Assembly (NCBI GenBank): GCA_902796095.1
Contig: CADBNP010000092.1
Coordinates: forward strand, 1 to 6,857
Length of the DNA: 6,857 nucleotides
Source: an uncultured Aeromonadales bacterium
GTDB lineage: Bacteria; Pseudomonadota; Gammaproteobacteria; Enterobacterales; Succinivibrionaceae
Reading direction: 5' to 3'
Position 1 is the first letter of the stretch, and each line of letters opens with the position of its first letter. A model generated the notes under the pieces. The model had not been told where the DNA came from and searched no databases. It saw only the letters and a program-made list of their open reading frames with translations. Positions 1-5,922 of this stretch are shown here, piece by piece. The position numbers and the translations under genes are program-made.

Positions 1-1029
1 GGATGGGTTACCTGCGGCATGAAGACTATTCACGGAGCGCCAGTCGGTGACACTCTTACCGCTGCGAAGAATTCCGCCGCCGAGCCGCTGCCGGGATTCA
101 AAACGGTGAAGCCCCAGGTTTATGCCGGTCTTTTCCCTGTTTCCACCGATGACTACGAGGCATTCCGCGAGGCTCTCGACAAACTTTCGCTTAATGATGC
201 ATCTCTGTTTTTTGAACCTGAAACATCCACGGCTCTGGGCTTCGGATTCCGCTGCGGCTTCCTCGGCATGCTTCATATGGAAATTATTCAGGAGAGACTT
301 GAGACAGAGTACGACATAAATCTCATCACTACGGCACCTACCGTTGTCTATGAAATCAAACTGACCAACGGTGAGGTTATTCATATCGATTCTCCGTCGA
401 GTCTTCCGCCTGTAAGCAATATTTCCGAGATAAGAGAGCCCATCGCCCAGTGCAATATCCTGACTCCGGACACGTATCTTGGAAATGTCATAAATCTCTG
501 TGTGGAAAAGAGAGGTGTGCAGACAGCTCTTGTGTATCACGGCAAGCAGGTTGAGGTTACCTATGAGGTGCCGATGTCCGAGGTGGTGCTGGATTTCTTT
601 GATCGCCTGAAGTCAATTTCCAGAGGCTATGCCTCGCTTGACTACGGCTTCAAGCGCTTTGAGCGGGCCGACATGGTGAGGCTTGACATTCTGATCAATT
701 CAGAAAGAGTTGATGCCCTGGCAGTTATTACGCACCGCTCGACTGCCCAGCAGCGCGGAAGGGAAATTGTGGAAAAGATGCGGGATCTTATTCCGAGACA
801 GATGTTTGACATCGCCATTCAGGCGGCTCTTGGTAATCAGATTATTGCAAGGAGCACGGTCAAGGCTTTGCGCAAGGATGTGCTGGCAAAGTGCTACGGC
901 GGCGACATAACACGCAAGCAGAAGCTTCTTAACAAGCAGAAGGCGGGCAAGAAACGCATGAAGGCTCTCGGCAAGGTGGAGGTGCCCCAGGAGGCGTTTC
1001 TGGCAATTCTGCATGTCGGAAAGGACTGA
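1..1029 (+). CDS. lepA: Translation elongation factor 4 (LepA), C-terminal part, 5' end outside the window
   Basis: LepA/EF4 is a ribosome-associated GTPase that acts on stalled or misassembled ribosomes and in initiation. The reading frame is open from base 1 (first residues GWVTCGMKTIHGAPVGDTLT), so the ATG at 19 is internal, not the start. The 342 codons present match the last ~57% of E. coli LepA (599 aa); roughly 255 residues with the GTPase domain and most of domain II lie upstream. Visible blocks are GFKTVKPQVYAGLFPV, then the elongation-factor G-like segment ALGFGFRCGFLGMLHMEIIQ (from nt 232), TAPTVVYE, the EKRGVQT and SRGYASLDY motifs, and the LepA-specific C-terminal domain (IIARSTVKALRKDVLAKCYG from about nt 841, then a lysine-rich segment and FLAILHVGKD). 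That C-terminal domain separates LepA from EF-G, so the identification is firm. It precedes lepB as in other Gammaproteobacteria. It ends with TGA and no damage is visible. Confidence 0.97.
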   Translation, partial: GWVTCGMKTIHGAPVGDTLTAAKNSAAEPLPGFKTVKPQVYAGLFPVSTDDYEAFREALDKLSLNDASLFFEPETSTALGFGFRCGFLGMLHMEIIQERLETEYDINLITTAPTVVYEIKLTNGEVIHIDSPSSLPPVSNISEIREPIAQCNILTPDTYLGNVINLCVEKRGVQTALVYHGKQVEVTYEVPMSEVVLDFFDRLKSISRGYASLDYGFKRFERADMVRLDILINSERVDALAVITHRSTAQQRGREIVEKMRDLIPRQMFDIAIQAALGNQIIARSTVKALRKDVLAKCYGGDITRKQKLLNKQKAGKKRMKALGKVEVPQEAFLAILHVGKD

Positions 1030-1163
1030 GACTATTTCAGAAGAGTGTTCTGCTGCAGAGAATCCCCGCCGGGAATGATTCTGATCCGGATGTGTCCGCT
1101 CTGATTTACTCTGTCTGATGATGCAGATCATGAGAATGTACGATTTTAAGGTATATAAAAGTA
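1030..1163 (+). other. lepA-lepB intergenic spacer with short stem-loops
   Basis: This spacer contains no recognisable gene. Several small inverted repeats are visible: CAGAA/TTCTG (1038-1042 with 1048-1052), GAATC..GATTC enclosing CCC/GGG around 1060-1081, CGGA/TCCG around 1087-1098, and ATGAT/ATCAT around 1118-1131. None is followed by a T tract, so I do not call a terminator. The end (about 1142-1163) is AT-rich, with TATATAAAA just before the lepB start, but no matching -35 is present at a normal distance. Most likely it is transcribed read-through sequence between lepA and lepB. Confidence 0.4.
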
Positions 1164-2102
1164 ATGAATCTCTTTACTACCATTCTGTTTACAGTGACCG
1201 GAATTGCTTTTATCGGTTACGTTTATGATTTTATCTTTCTGAGAAGGGCGAGGAAGGAGCGTATAGATGCTTACATTCATTCTGTTGTTGCGCCTCGCGA
1301 CGGAGGACAGAAAAACGGCAGACTGAAGCTTACCCGGGAAGACAGAAAGGCCATAGAAAAGCTGGATGAGGAAAGCTTTTTTATTGATCAGTGCCGAAGC
1401 CTTTTCTGGGTCCTGGTTTTCGTAATGATTTTTCGTTCCTTTCTGTATGAGCCGTTCAGAATACCCTCGGCGTCCATGATGCCTACGCTTTTTGACGGAG
1501 ATTTTATTGCGGTAAACAAGTTCAGCTACGGGATCAAGAATCCGTTTACCAACAGGAACATCATTGACACTTTTGCCCCCCAGAGAGGTGATGTTGTGGT
1601 GTTCAAATATCCCGTAAATCCCAATACTGATTTTATCAAGCGGATTATAGGCCTTCCCGGTGACAGGGTTATTTACAGAGACAAGCATCTGCTGATAAAG
1701 CCGAAGGGCAGTGACAGTGCGGTCATAAAGGTATCAGAGGATTTTCAGGCTGAAGGCGAGTATTTTATGAATGGGGCTCCTCAGACCAGGTATACGGAAA
1801 TGCTGGGGGATGTCCAGCACGACATTCTGATCAATCCCAAAGCTGACAACAGCAGATCCTATATGGTTCAGTCAGGCCGTGCCGGAGAATGGATCGTTCC
1901 GGAAAACCACTATTTCGTGATGGGTGACAACCGGGACAACAGTCTTGACAGCCGTTTCTGGGGTTTTGTTCCTTTTGACAATCTTATCGGAAAGGCCAGC
2001 TTTATCTGGCTGAGTCTCGGTTATAAGGAGAACCCTCAGAACTGGTTTGAGACTCATATTCCCAACGAGATTAGATTTAGACGTTTAGGTGGCATCAAAT
2101 GA
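1164..2102 (+). CDS. lepB: Signal peptidase I (leader peptidase)
   Basis: LepB is the inner-membrane serine protease that removes N-terminal signal peptides from exported preproteins on the periplasmic side. The 312-aa product is close to E. coli LepB (324 aa) and shows its architecture: a first membrane segment at about residues 2-26, a basic cytoplasmic loop (about 27-75), a second membrane segment at about 77-94, then the periplasmic catalytic domain. Box B reads YEPFRIPSASMMPTL, with nucleophile Ser104. The general-base lysine is Lys159 in DFIKRIIGLPGD. Box E is GDNRDNSLDSRFWGFVP (254-270). The conserved C-terminus RRLGGIK matches SRIGGIH of E. coli. The ATG start gives an N-terminus like that of E. 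coli; the Shine-Dalgarno is weak (AAGG at 1148-1151, a long spacing). The stop codon overlaps the rnc start (ATGA), implying translational coupling. Confidence 0.97.
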   Translation: MNLFTTILFTVTGIAFIGYVYDFIFLRRARKERIDAYIHSVVAPRDGGQKNGRLKLTREDRKAIEKLDEESFFIDQCRSLFWVLVFVMIFRSFLYEPFRIPSASMMPTLFDGDFIAVNKFSYGIKNPFTNRNIIDTFAPQRGDVVVFKYPVNPNTDFIKRIIGLPGDRVIYRDKHLLIKPKGSDSAVIKVSEDFQAEGEYFMNGAPQTRYTEMLGDVQHDILINPKADNSRSYMVQSGRAGEWIVPENHYFVMGDNRDNSLDSRFWGFVPFDNLIGKASFIWLSLGYKENPQNWFETHIPNEIRFRRLGGIK

Positions 2103-2782
2103 CAGAAAATTATTCCGGTCTGGAGGCTTCTTTAGGCTATACCTTTAAAAACAAGGATTATCTGCGCCATGCTCTGACTCACCGCAGCATGGGGCACGCA
2201 TATAACAATGAAAGATTTGAATTTTTCGGTGACGCCCTCCTCAGTGTAATTATTTCAAGACATCTGTTTGACAAGTTTCAGAAATGTGACGAGGGCGTGC
2301 TGTCGCGGATGCGATCCTCTCTTGTCAGAGAGGCGACTCTTGCTGAAATAGCCCATCGTTTCAATCTTTGCGATTACATTGTCACCGGACTGTCGGAGCG
2401 CAAAAGCGGAAGCTACCGCAGGGACTCAATTCTGGCTGATGCCGTCGAGGCGATAATCTGCGCCATCTATTTTGATCTGGAATCCGATCTTGTCAAACTC
2501 GATCAGGTCCTTATGGGTTGGTTCGGAAAGATGCTGGATGAAATTGTTCCGGGTGAACAGAAGGATCCGAAGAGCAGACTTCAGGAATATCTGCAGCACC
2601 GCAGTCTTCCTCTTCCGGTTTATGAGGTATTCAATATAGTGGGTGCCGAGCACAATCAGATTTTTACCGTAACCTGCAAGGTTTCTCTGTTCGATGAGAC
2701 TTTTACAGGTACGGGAACCAACCGCCGGCGTGCCGAGCAGGATGCCGCAGTAAAGGTTCTGGCCAGAATTGAAAAGAAGTGA
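2099..2782 (+). CDS. rnc: Ribonuclease III
   Basis: RNase III is a homodimeric Mg2+-dependent endonuclease that cleaves double-stranded RNA, including the rRNA precursor and structured mRNAs. The 227-aa protein aligns almost without gaps with E. coli Rnc (226 aa). The endonuclease domain (about 1-150) carries the signature NNERFEFFGDALLS; metal-binding and catalytic residues Glu38, Glu41, Asp45, Asp114 and Glu117 are all at the same numbers as in E. coli (the last two in ILADAVEAII). The double-stranded RNA-binding domain starts at DPKSRLQEYLQ (about 156) and ends with TGTGTNRRRAEQDAA near the C-terminus. The signature has Phe at positions 40 and 43, where E. coli has Leu. The gene starts within the last codons of lepB (4-nt ATGA overlap) and is followed by era after 13 nt, as in the classical rnc-era-recO operon. 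Confidence 0.97.
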   Translation: MTENYSGLEASLGYTFKNKDYLRHALTHRSMGHAYNNERFEFFGDALLSVIISRHLFDKFQKCDEGVLSRMRSSLVREATLAEIAHRFNLCDYIVTGLSERKSGSYRRDSILADAVEAIICAIYFDLESDLVKLDQVLMGWFGKMLDEIVPGEQKDPKSRLQEYLQHRSLPLPVYEVFNIVGAEHNQIFTVTCKVSLFDETFTGTGTNRRRAEQDAAVKVLARIEKK

Positions 2783-2795
2783 GAGCTGATTAGAT

Positions 2796-3803
2796 ATGAG
2801 TGAAGCTGAAAAGACAGAAACTGCAGTCAATGCGGAACATGCTGAAGCAGCCAATGCAGTGAGCGGTGAAGGATGCGCGCAGAAATGCGGCTTTGTTGCC
2901 ATAGTCGGCCGTCCCAATGTGGGCAAATCAACGCTTTTAAACAAGATCCTGGGTCAGAAGGTTTCCATTACTTCCCGCAAGCCTCAGACTACCAGACACC
3001 GTATTATGGGTATTGACACGGAAAACGGGTGCCAGACTGTTTATGTTGATACTCCGGGTCTTCATTCGGTTGAAAAAAGAGCCATCAATCGTCTGATGAA
3101 CCGGGCCGCGGAAAGTTCTCTCGGTGATGTGGGCATGATCTTCTTTGTAGTGGAGGGACTCCGCTTTGATTCTGAAGATGAAATGGTTCTTTCCAAGGTT
3201 GCCAGGGCTGAAGCTCCGGTAGTGCTTGTGATCAACAAGATAGACAAAATTTCGGAAAAGGAGAAACTGCTGCCTTTTATTGAAGAAATCAGTAAAAAGA
3301 TGCAGTTTGCCGATGTTGTTCCCGTATCTGCAGTTCACGGCAACAATGTGGATAAACTGAAGGATCTGGCACGAAGCTCTCTTCCCGAGTCGGAATTTAT
3401 TTTCCCTGAGGACTATATTACCGACCGTTCGTCACGTTTTATGGCTTCTGAAATAGTCAGAGAAAAGCTGATGCGCTTCACCGGTGATGAGCTTCCGTAT
3501 TCGGTTACCGTTGAGATAGAGAATTTTAAGACTGATGAGAAGGGGATCTACCATATAGATGCGCTTATTCTTGTGGAAAGAGACTCCCAGAAAAAAATGG
3601 TTATAGGAGCGGGAGGCGCAAGACTCAAGCAGATAGGAACCGAAGCGAGACAGGATATGGAAAAACTGTTTGAAAACAGGGTCTGTCTTAAAACCTGGGT
3701 TAAGGTTAAATCCGGCTGGGCAGACGACGAGCGGGCTCTTCGATCTCTCGGCTATATTGATCAGGATTTCTTTTCGGAAAATGACAGGAAGAGCAGGAAT
3801 TAG
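2796..3803 (+). CDS. era: GTPase Era, 30S ribosomal subunit assembly factor
   Basis: Era binds the 3' end of 16S rRNA and helps late 30S subunit maturation, coupling it to growth. The 335-aa protein has the full G domain: G1 GRPNVGKST (38-46), switch I with TTRHRI (65-70), G3 DTPG (85-88), G4 NKID (147-150) and G5 VSA (177-179). The C-terminal KH RNA-binding domain has the GxxG loop as IGAGGAR (270-276), followed by WVKVKSGWADDERALRSLGY (301-320), nearly identical to E. coli. Compared with the 301-aa E. coli protein it has about 23 extra N-terminal residues rich in Glu and Ala before CGFVAIVG, and about 13 extra residues at the C-terminus. The ATG has a weak GAGAG Shine-Dalgarno (2781-2785) overlapping the rnc stop. 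A GTG at 2859 would give a normal-length N-terminus but has no clear ribosome site, so the ATG is preferred. Confidence 0.96.
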   Translation: MSEAEKTETAVNAEHAEAANAVSGEGCAQKCGFVAIVGRPNVGKSTLLNKILGQKVSITSRKPQTTRHRIMGIDTENGCQTVYVDTPGLHSVEKRAINRLMNRAAESSLGDVGMIFFVVEGLRFDSEDEMVLSKVARAEAPVVLVINKIDKISEKEKLLPFIEEISKKMQFADVVPVSAVHGNNVDKLKDLARSSLPESEFIFPEDYITDRSSRFMASEIVREKLMRFTGDELPYSVTVEIENFKTDEKGIYHIDALILVERDSQKKMVIGAGGARLKQIGTEARQDMEKLFENRVCLKTWVKVKSGWADDERALRSLGYIDQDFFSENDRKSRN

Positions 3804-4524
3804 CTGTATTCCCAGAATACAGCAGATGTTTGTACTGAGGACGCGGGCCTATCTGGAATATGGGCAGCTTGTGGATCTGTTTACTTTTGAAAACGGACTG
3901 GTTACTGCCGTCTCCCATAATTCACGGCGCGGCAGGTCGCCTCTGAAGGCCATGCTGCAGCCGTTCAATCTTCTGACGGCATCCCTGTCGGGAACCGGCG
4001 AGCTGATGAACATATCTCATGTTGAGATTAAAAACAGGTATGTTCTTGGAATGGATGAAACCTTCTGCGGTCAGTATCTCAATGAACTGCTTTTTTATCT
4101 TATGGAAAGGAATGTTCCTCATCCTGACATCTTTAACTCCTACCTGTATTCTCTTTCGTATCTGACTGATTACGGCATGCCGGGTGTCGAGCCTGTTTTT
4201 CGTTTTTTTGAATTGAACGTGCTGTCACAGCTTGGATACGGGATAAATTTCAGCATTGATTCACAGGGGAATACCATATCTGAAGAGGAACGATATTTTT
4301 ACGATCCTGAGGCAGGTTTTATTCCTGCAACCGGCTGGACTGAACTTACGACATACCCGGGGTGTGATCTTAAACGGCTGGGTGCAGGTGAACTGCGGGA
4401 TCGTAGCGTTCTTGCAACGGCAAAGAAGATCTGCAGGCAGGCAATAGATTCGCATCTTGGAAACCGCAGAATAAAGAGCAGGGAACTTTTTTCAAAATAC
4501 AGGGCAATGATGAGACAGCGGTGA
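3781..4524 (+). CDS. recO: DNA repair protein RecO (recombination mediator)
   Basis: RecO binds single-stranded DNA and SSB, and with RecR loads RecA at gaps. From the ATG at 3781 the product is 247 aa (E. coli 242). An N-terminal OB-fold region is recognisable from FVLRTRAYLEYGQLVDLFTF through SPLKAMLQPFNLL. The C-terminal helical part has YLNELL (99-104), FRFFELNVLSQLGYGINF (140-157) and the conserved KSRELF (232-237). The Cys4 zinc site found in many Gram-positive RecO proteins is absent, as in enteric homologues. The start is uncertain. ATG 3781 overlaps era by 23 nt and keeps IQQ before FVL, resembling WQRA before FVL in E. coli, but its Shine-Dalgarno is poor. ATG 3826 begins directly at FVL (232 aa), which would trim the first beta strand. 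The open frame extends further upstream inside era, but that part has no RecO similarity. Confidence 0.93.
   Translation: MTGRAGISCIPRIQQMFVLRTRAYLEYGQLVDLFTFENGLVTAVSHNSRRGRSPLKAMLQPFNLLTASLSGTGELMNISHVEIKNRYVLGMDETFCGQYLNELLFYLMERNVPHPDIFNSYLYSLSYLTDYGMPGVEPVFRFFELNVLSQLGYGINFSIDSQGNTISEEERYFYDPEAGFIPATGWTELTTYPGCDLKRLGAGELRDRSVLATAKKICRQAIDSHLGNRRIKSRELFSKYRAMMRQR
3803..3823 (+). promoter_or_regulatory. Perfect stem-loop at the era stop / recO start junction
   Basis: The arms GCTGTATTC (3803-3811) and GAATACAGC (3815-3823) pair perfectly over 9 bp around a CCA loop. The hairpin begins at the last base of the era stop codon and ends two bases before the downstream recO ATG at 3826. AGGAA at 3795-3799 lies 26 nt from that ATG in the linear sequence, but only about 5 nt away if the 21-nt hairpin is folded out. 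It could therefore influence which recO start is used or couple recO translation to era termination. No T tract follows, so it is not an intrinsic terminator. The role is inferred; the pairing is directly visible. Confidence 0.5.
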
Positions 4525-4812
4525 AGCCTTTTCGTTTATCGAGGATACAGGGTGATGCCGGTCAGAGCATGGTTCCTGCGTTTCATATGACGGAGATACG
4601 GCTGCCGAGTTTATCGTGTAAAAAAGGCTCTCCATAAAATGCTGACCTGTTTTCCTGGGAAGTTTTGCGTGCAAGCTGAATGAAAACACCCTGTTTCTGA
4701 GAAGAATTTAATCTGTTTGCGATACTGACGGACAGGCTGTCAGATAAACTCCGGGAATGTTCATCCGGATGTGACTGCTGAAGATTTGAGAAGAGATTTT
4801 GAATACTTTGGG

Positions 4813-4841
4813 TCAGCTGTTTTTATCGCAGCGAGTTTTTT
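4813..4841 (+). terminator. Weak intrinsic-terminator-like hairpin after recO
   Basis: TC-GCTG (4813-4819, with a bulged A) can pair with CAGC-GA (4829-4834) across a 9-nt loop, and is followed after one base by six T residues (4836-4841). The stem is short and the loop AT-rich, so predicted stability is low. It would end the lepB-recO transcript about 290 nt beyond recO. It is offered as a candidate only. Confidence 0.22.
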
Positions 4842-4848
4842 GACTGTC

Positions 4849-4918
4849 AGCACCGGAATCATCTGTCAGACTTAATCCTGTGCTGTAGATAAAATATGTG
4901 GGTAAACAGACCGGTGTT
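4849..4918 (+). promoter_or_regulatory. Possible structured leader upstream of pdxJ
   Basis: CACCGG (4851-4856) pairs with CCGGTG (4911-4916), extendable by a G-U and an A-U pair to 4849/4918. Directly inside, TCTGT (4862-4866) pairs with ACAGA (4906-4910). The two helices would stack, separated by a 5-nt bulge on the 5' side only (4857-4861). The enclosed 39-nt loop has no clear further helix. It lies about 55 nt before pdxJ. I do not recognise a known riboswitch class, and chance pairing is possible. Confidence 0.25.
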
Positions 4919-4954
4919 TCCGTGACCCTGTGGTTTGGAGATAACCGGAGTTTT

Positions 4955-4962
4955 GAGGAGAT
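4955..4962 (+). promoter_or_regulatory. Ribosome binding site of pdxJ
   Basis: GAGGAGAT is the best Shine-Dalgarno match in the spacer. It lies 11-13 nt before the ATG at 4974 and 4 nt before an in-frame TTG at 4965. Both starts give almost the same protein (three residues' difference). The long spacing to the ATG leaves TTG initiation possible. Confidence 0.6.
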
Positions 4963-4973
4963 GTTTGAATTAT

Positions 4974-5714
4974 ATGAAATCAAAGGTATATTTAGGTGTA
5001 AATATTGATCATGTCGCCACTTTAAGAAATGCACGCGGTACAAGTTATCCGGATCCCGTATATGCAGCCGCAATTGCGGAGGAAAACGGAGGCGACGGCA
5101 TAACTACCCATTTAAGGGAGGACAGACGCCATATTACTGATCGTGATGTGGAAATACTCCGCAGGACAATAAAAACCAGAATGAATCTTGAAATGGCCGT
5201 TACGGATGAAATGGTTGATATCGCCTGCAGACTGAAGCCGGATTTTGTGTGTCTGGTTCCTGAACGTCGTCAGGAGGTAACCACCGAGGGCGGTCTTGAT
5301 GTTGCAGGTCAGGTTGAGAAAATATCATCTGCAGTTTCAAAGATGGCGGGAGCCGGCATTCAGGTTTCTCTCTTTATAGATCCGGTCAGGGAGCAGATTG
5401 ATGCTGCTGTTAAAACAGGAGCTCCTTTAATCGAACTGCACACCGGACGGTATGCTGACGCGGAAAGTGAAGCTGTTCAGCAGGATGAGCTTCAGCGTCT
5501 GAAGGAAATGGCTGCCTATGGCGCTTCAAAAGGTCTTAAGGTTAACGGCGGTCACGGTCTCAACTATCACAATGTAGCGGCTGTTGCTGCAATTCCGGAA
5601 ATCAATGAACTGAATATCGGTCATTCAATTATTGCAAGGGCTGTTTATACAGGACTCCCGGAGGCGGTGCGTGAAATGAAGCGCCTTTGTGTTGAGGCAA
5701 GGAATGCTGACTAG
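4974..5714 (+). CDS. pdxJ: Pyridoxine 5'-phosphate synthase
   Basis: PdxJ condenses 1-deoxy-D-xylulose 5-phosphate with 3-amino-2-oxopropyl phosphate (from PdxA) to give pyridoxine 5'-phosphate, the ring-closing step of the DXP-dependent vitamin B6 pathway. It is a cytosolic TIM-barrel octamer. From ATG 4974 the product is 246 aa (E. coli 243). Motifs include GVNIDHVATLRNARGT (8-23) and PDPVYAA, HLREDRRHITDRDV (46-59) with catalytic His46, NLEMAVT with Glu73, LVPERRQEVTTEGGLDV (94-110), SLFID and IELHTGRYADA for phosphate and substrate contacts, GGHGLNYHN with His194, and ELNIGHSIIARAV near the C-terminus. All catalytic positions known from E. coli are kept. The open frame extends upstream to a TTG at 4935, but those residues have no homology. 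In many relatives acpS follows directly; here a terminator follows instead. Confidence 0.97.
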   Translation: MKSKVYLGVNIDHVATLRNARGTSYPDPVYAAAIAEENGGDGITTHLREDRRHITDRDVEILRRTIKTRMNLEMAVTDEMVDIACRLKPDFVCLVPERRQEVTTEGGLDVAGQVEKISSAVSKMAGAGIQVSLFIDPVREQIDAAVKTGAPLIELHTGRYADAESEAVQQDELQRLKEMAAYGASKGLKVNGGHGLNYHNVAAVAAIPEINELNIGHSIIARAVYTGLPEAVREMKRLCVEARNAD

Positions 5715-5779
5715 TTAAGTTCCGGATCGGAAATATTCTGAGTTGTGAACTGTTAGTCTTTTGCTGGTCACAGATCGTT

Positions 5780-5822
5780 AAAAGGACGTGATCGCTATCC
5801 TGTGATGCGATCATGTCCTTTT
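5780..5822 (+). terminator. Strong intrinsic terminator after pdxJ
   Basis: GGACGTGATCGC (5784-5795) pairs with GCGATCATGTCC (5807-5818): twelve base pairs with one G-U, around an 11-nt loop. The stem is flanked by AAAA (5780-5783) and TTTT (5819-5822), which extend the pairing and supply a U tract, with more pyrimidines after it. The A tract means it could also act on the opposite strand, although no converging gene is seen in the window. It separates pdxJ from rlmD. Confidence 0.85.
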
Positions 5823-5910
5823 CTCAATTTTCAGATTTCGGATGCAGCCTGTTTCCTGTATGGGCAGGCGCGCGGAATTCTGCAGCATGTTTTTTGATAT
5901 TTTTTCGTGC

Positions 5911-5916
5911 AGGAGC
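5911..5916 (+). promoter_or_regulatory. Ribosome binding site fixing the rlmD GTG start
   Basis: AGGAGC sits six bases before a GTG at 5923, with a run of T as the spacer. This is the only good Shine-Dalgarno near the beginning of the RlmD homology, and supports GTG rather than a later ATG. Confidence 0.75.
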
Positions 5917-5922
5917 TTTTTT

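Larger units (their letters stand above)
4525..4973 (+). other. 449-nt recO-pdxJ intergenic region, no recognised gene
   Basis: No protein family is recognisable here in any frame. Visible elements, all weak: an 8-bp inverted repeat AGCCTTTT (4525-4532) with AAAAGGCT (4622-4629); a direct repeat GTTTATCG at 4534-4541 and 4609-4616; three copies of CTGTCAG at 4737, 4844 and 4863; a short open frame 4771-4875 with a hydrophobic stretch; a poor terminator-like hairpin at 4813-4841; and a possible folded leader at 4849-4918. The sequence could be a long 5' leader of pdxJ, the remains of a lost gene, or neutral spacer. I see no strong sigma-70 promoter with both boxes at normal spacing. Confidence 0.6.

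Noticed and set aside
1152..1159. TATATAAA as a -10 box for lepB
   Set aside because: It sits a few bases from the ATG and lacks a -35 at the proper distance. It is more likely simple AT-rich sequence.
700..1688. Long antisense open frames opposite lepA and lepB (700-1131 and 1146-1688, minus strand)
   Set aside because: They lie mainly opposite well-identified genes, have no family resemblance and no ribosome sites, and arise from the codon composition of the sense genes.
3804..3822. SOS (LexA) box ahead of recO: CTG...CAG palindrome
   Set aside because: The half-sites are separated by 13 nt; the E. coli-type LexA box needs CTG-N10-CAG. It is better explained as an RNA hairpin.
4521..4637. 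Small GTG frame overlapping the recO stop (GTGA), about 38 codons
   Set aside because: No ribosome site, no recognisable homology, and this length is expected by chance.
4840..4895. Promoter for pdxJ using TTGACT at 4840-4845, or the -10-like TAAAAT at 4890-4895
   Set aside because: No -10 lies 16-18 nt after TTGACT, and no acceptable -35 lies before TAAAAT. The two boxes do not pair with each other.
4961..5008. Upstream out-of-frame ATG frame of 15 codons overlapping the pdxJ start
   Set aside because: The Shine-Dalgarno abuts this ATG with no spacer, so initiation there is unlikely.
5875..5885. Adjacent EcoRI and PstI sites resembling a cloning polylinker
   Set aside because: The flanking sequence is continuous with natural rlmD upstream sequence and no vector sequence is visible. 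Coincidence is sufficient.
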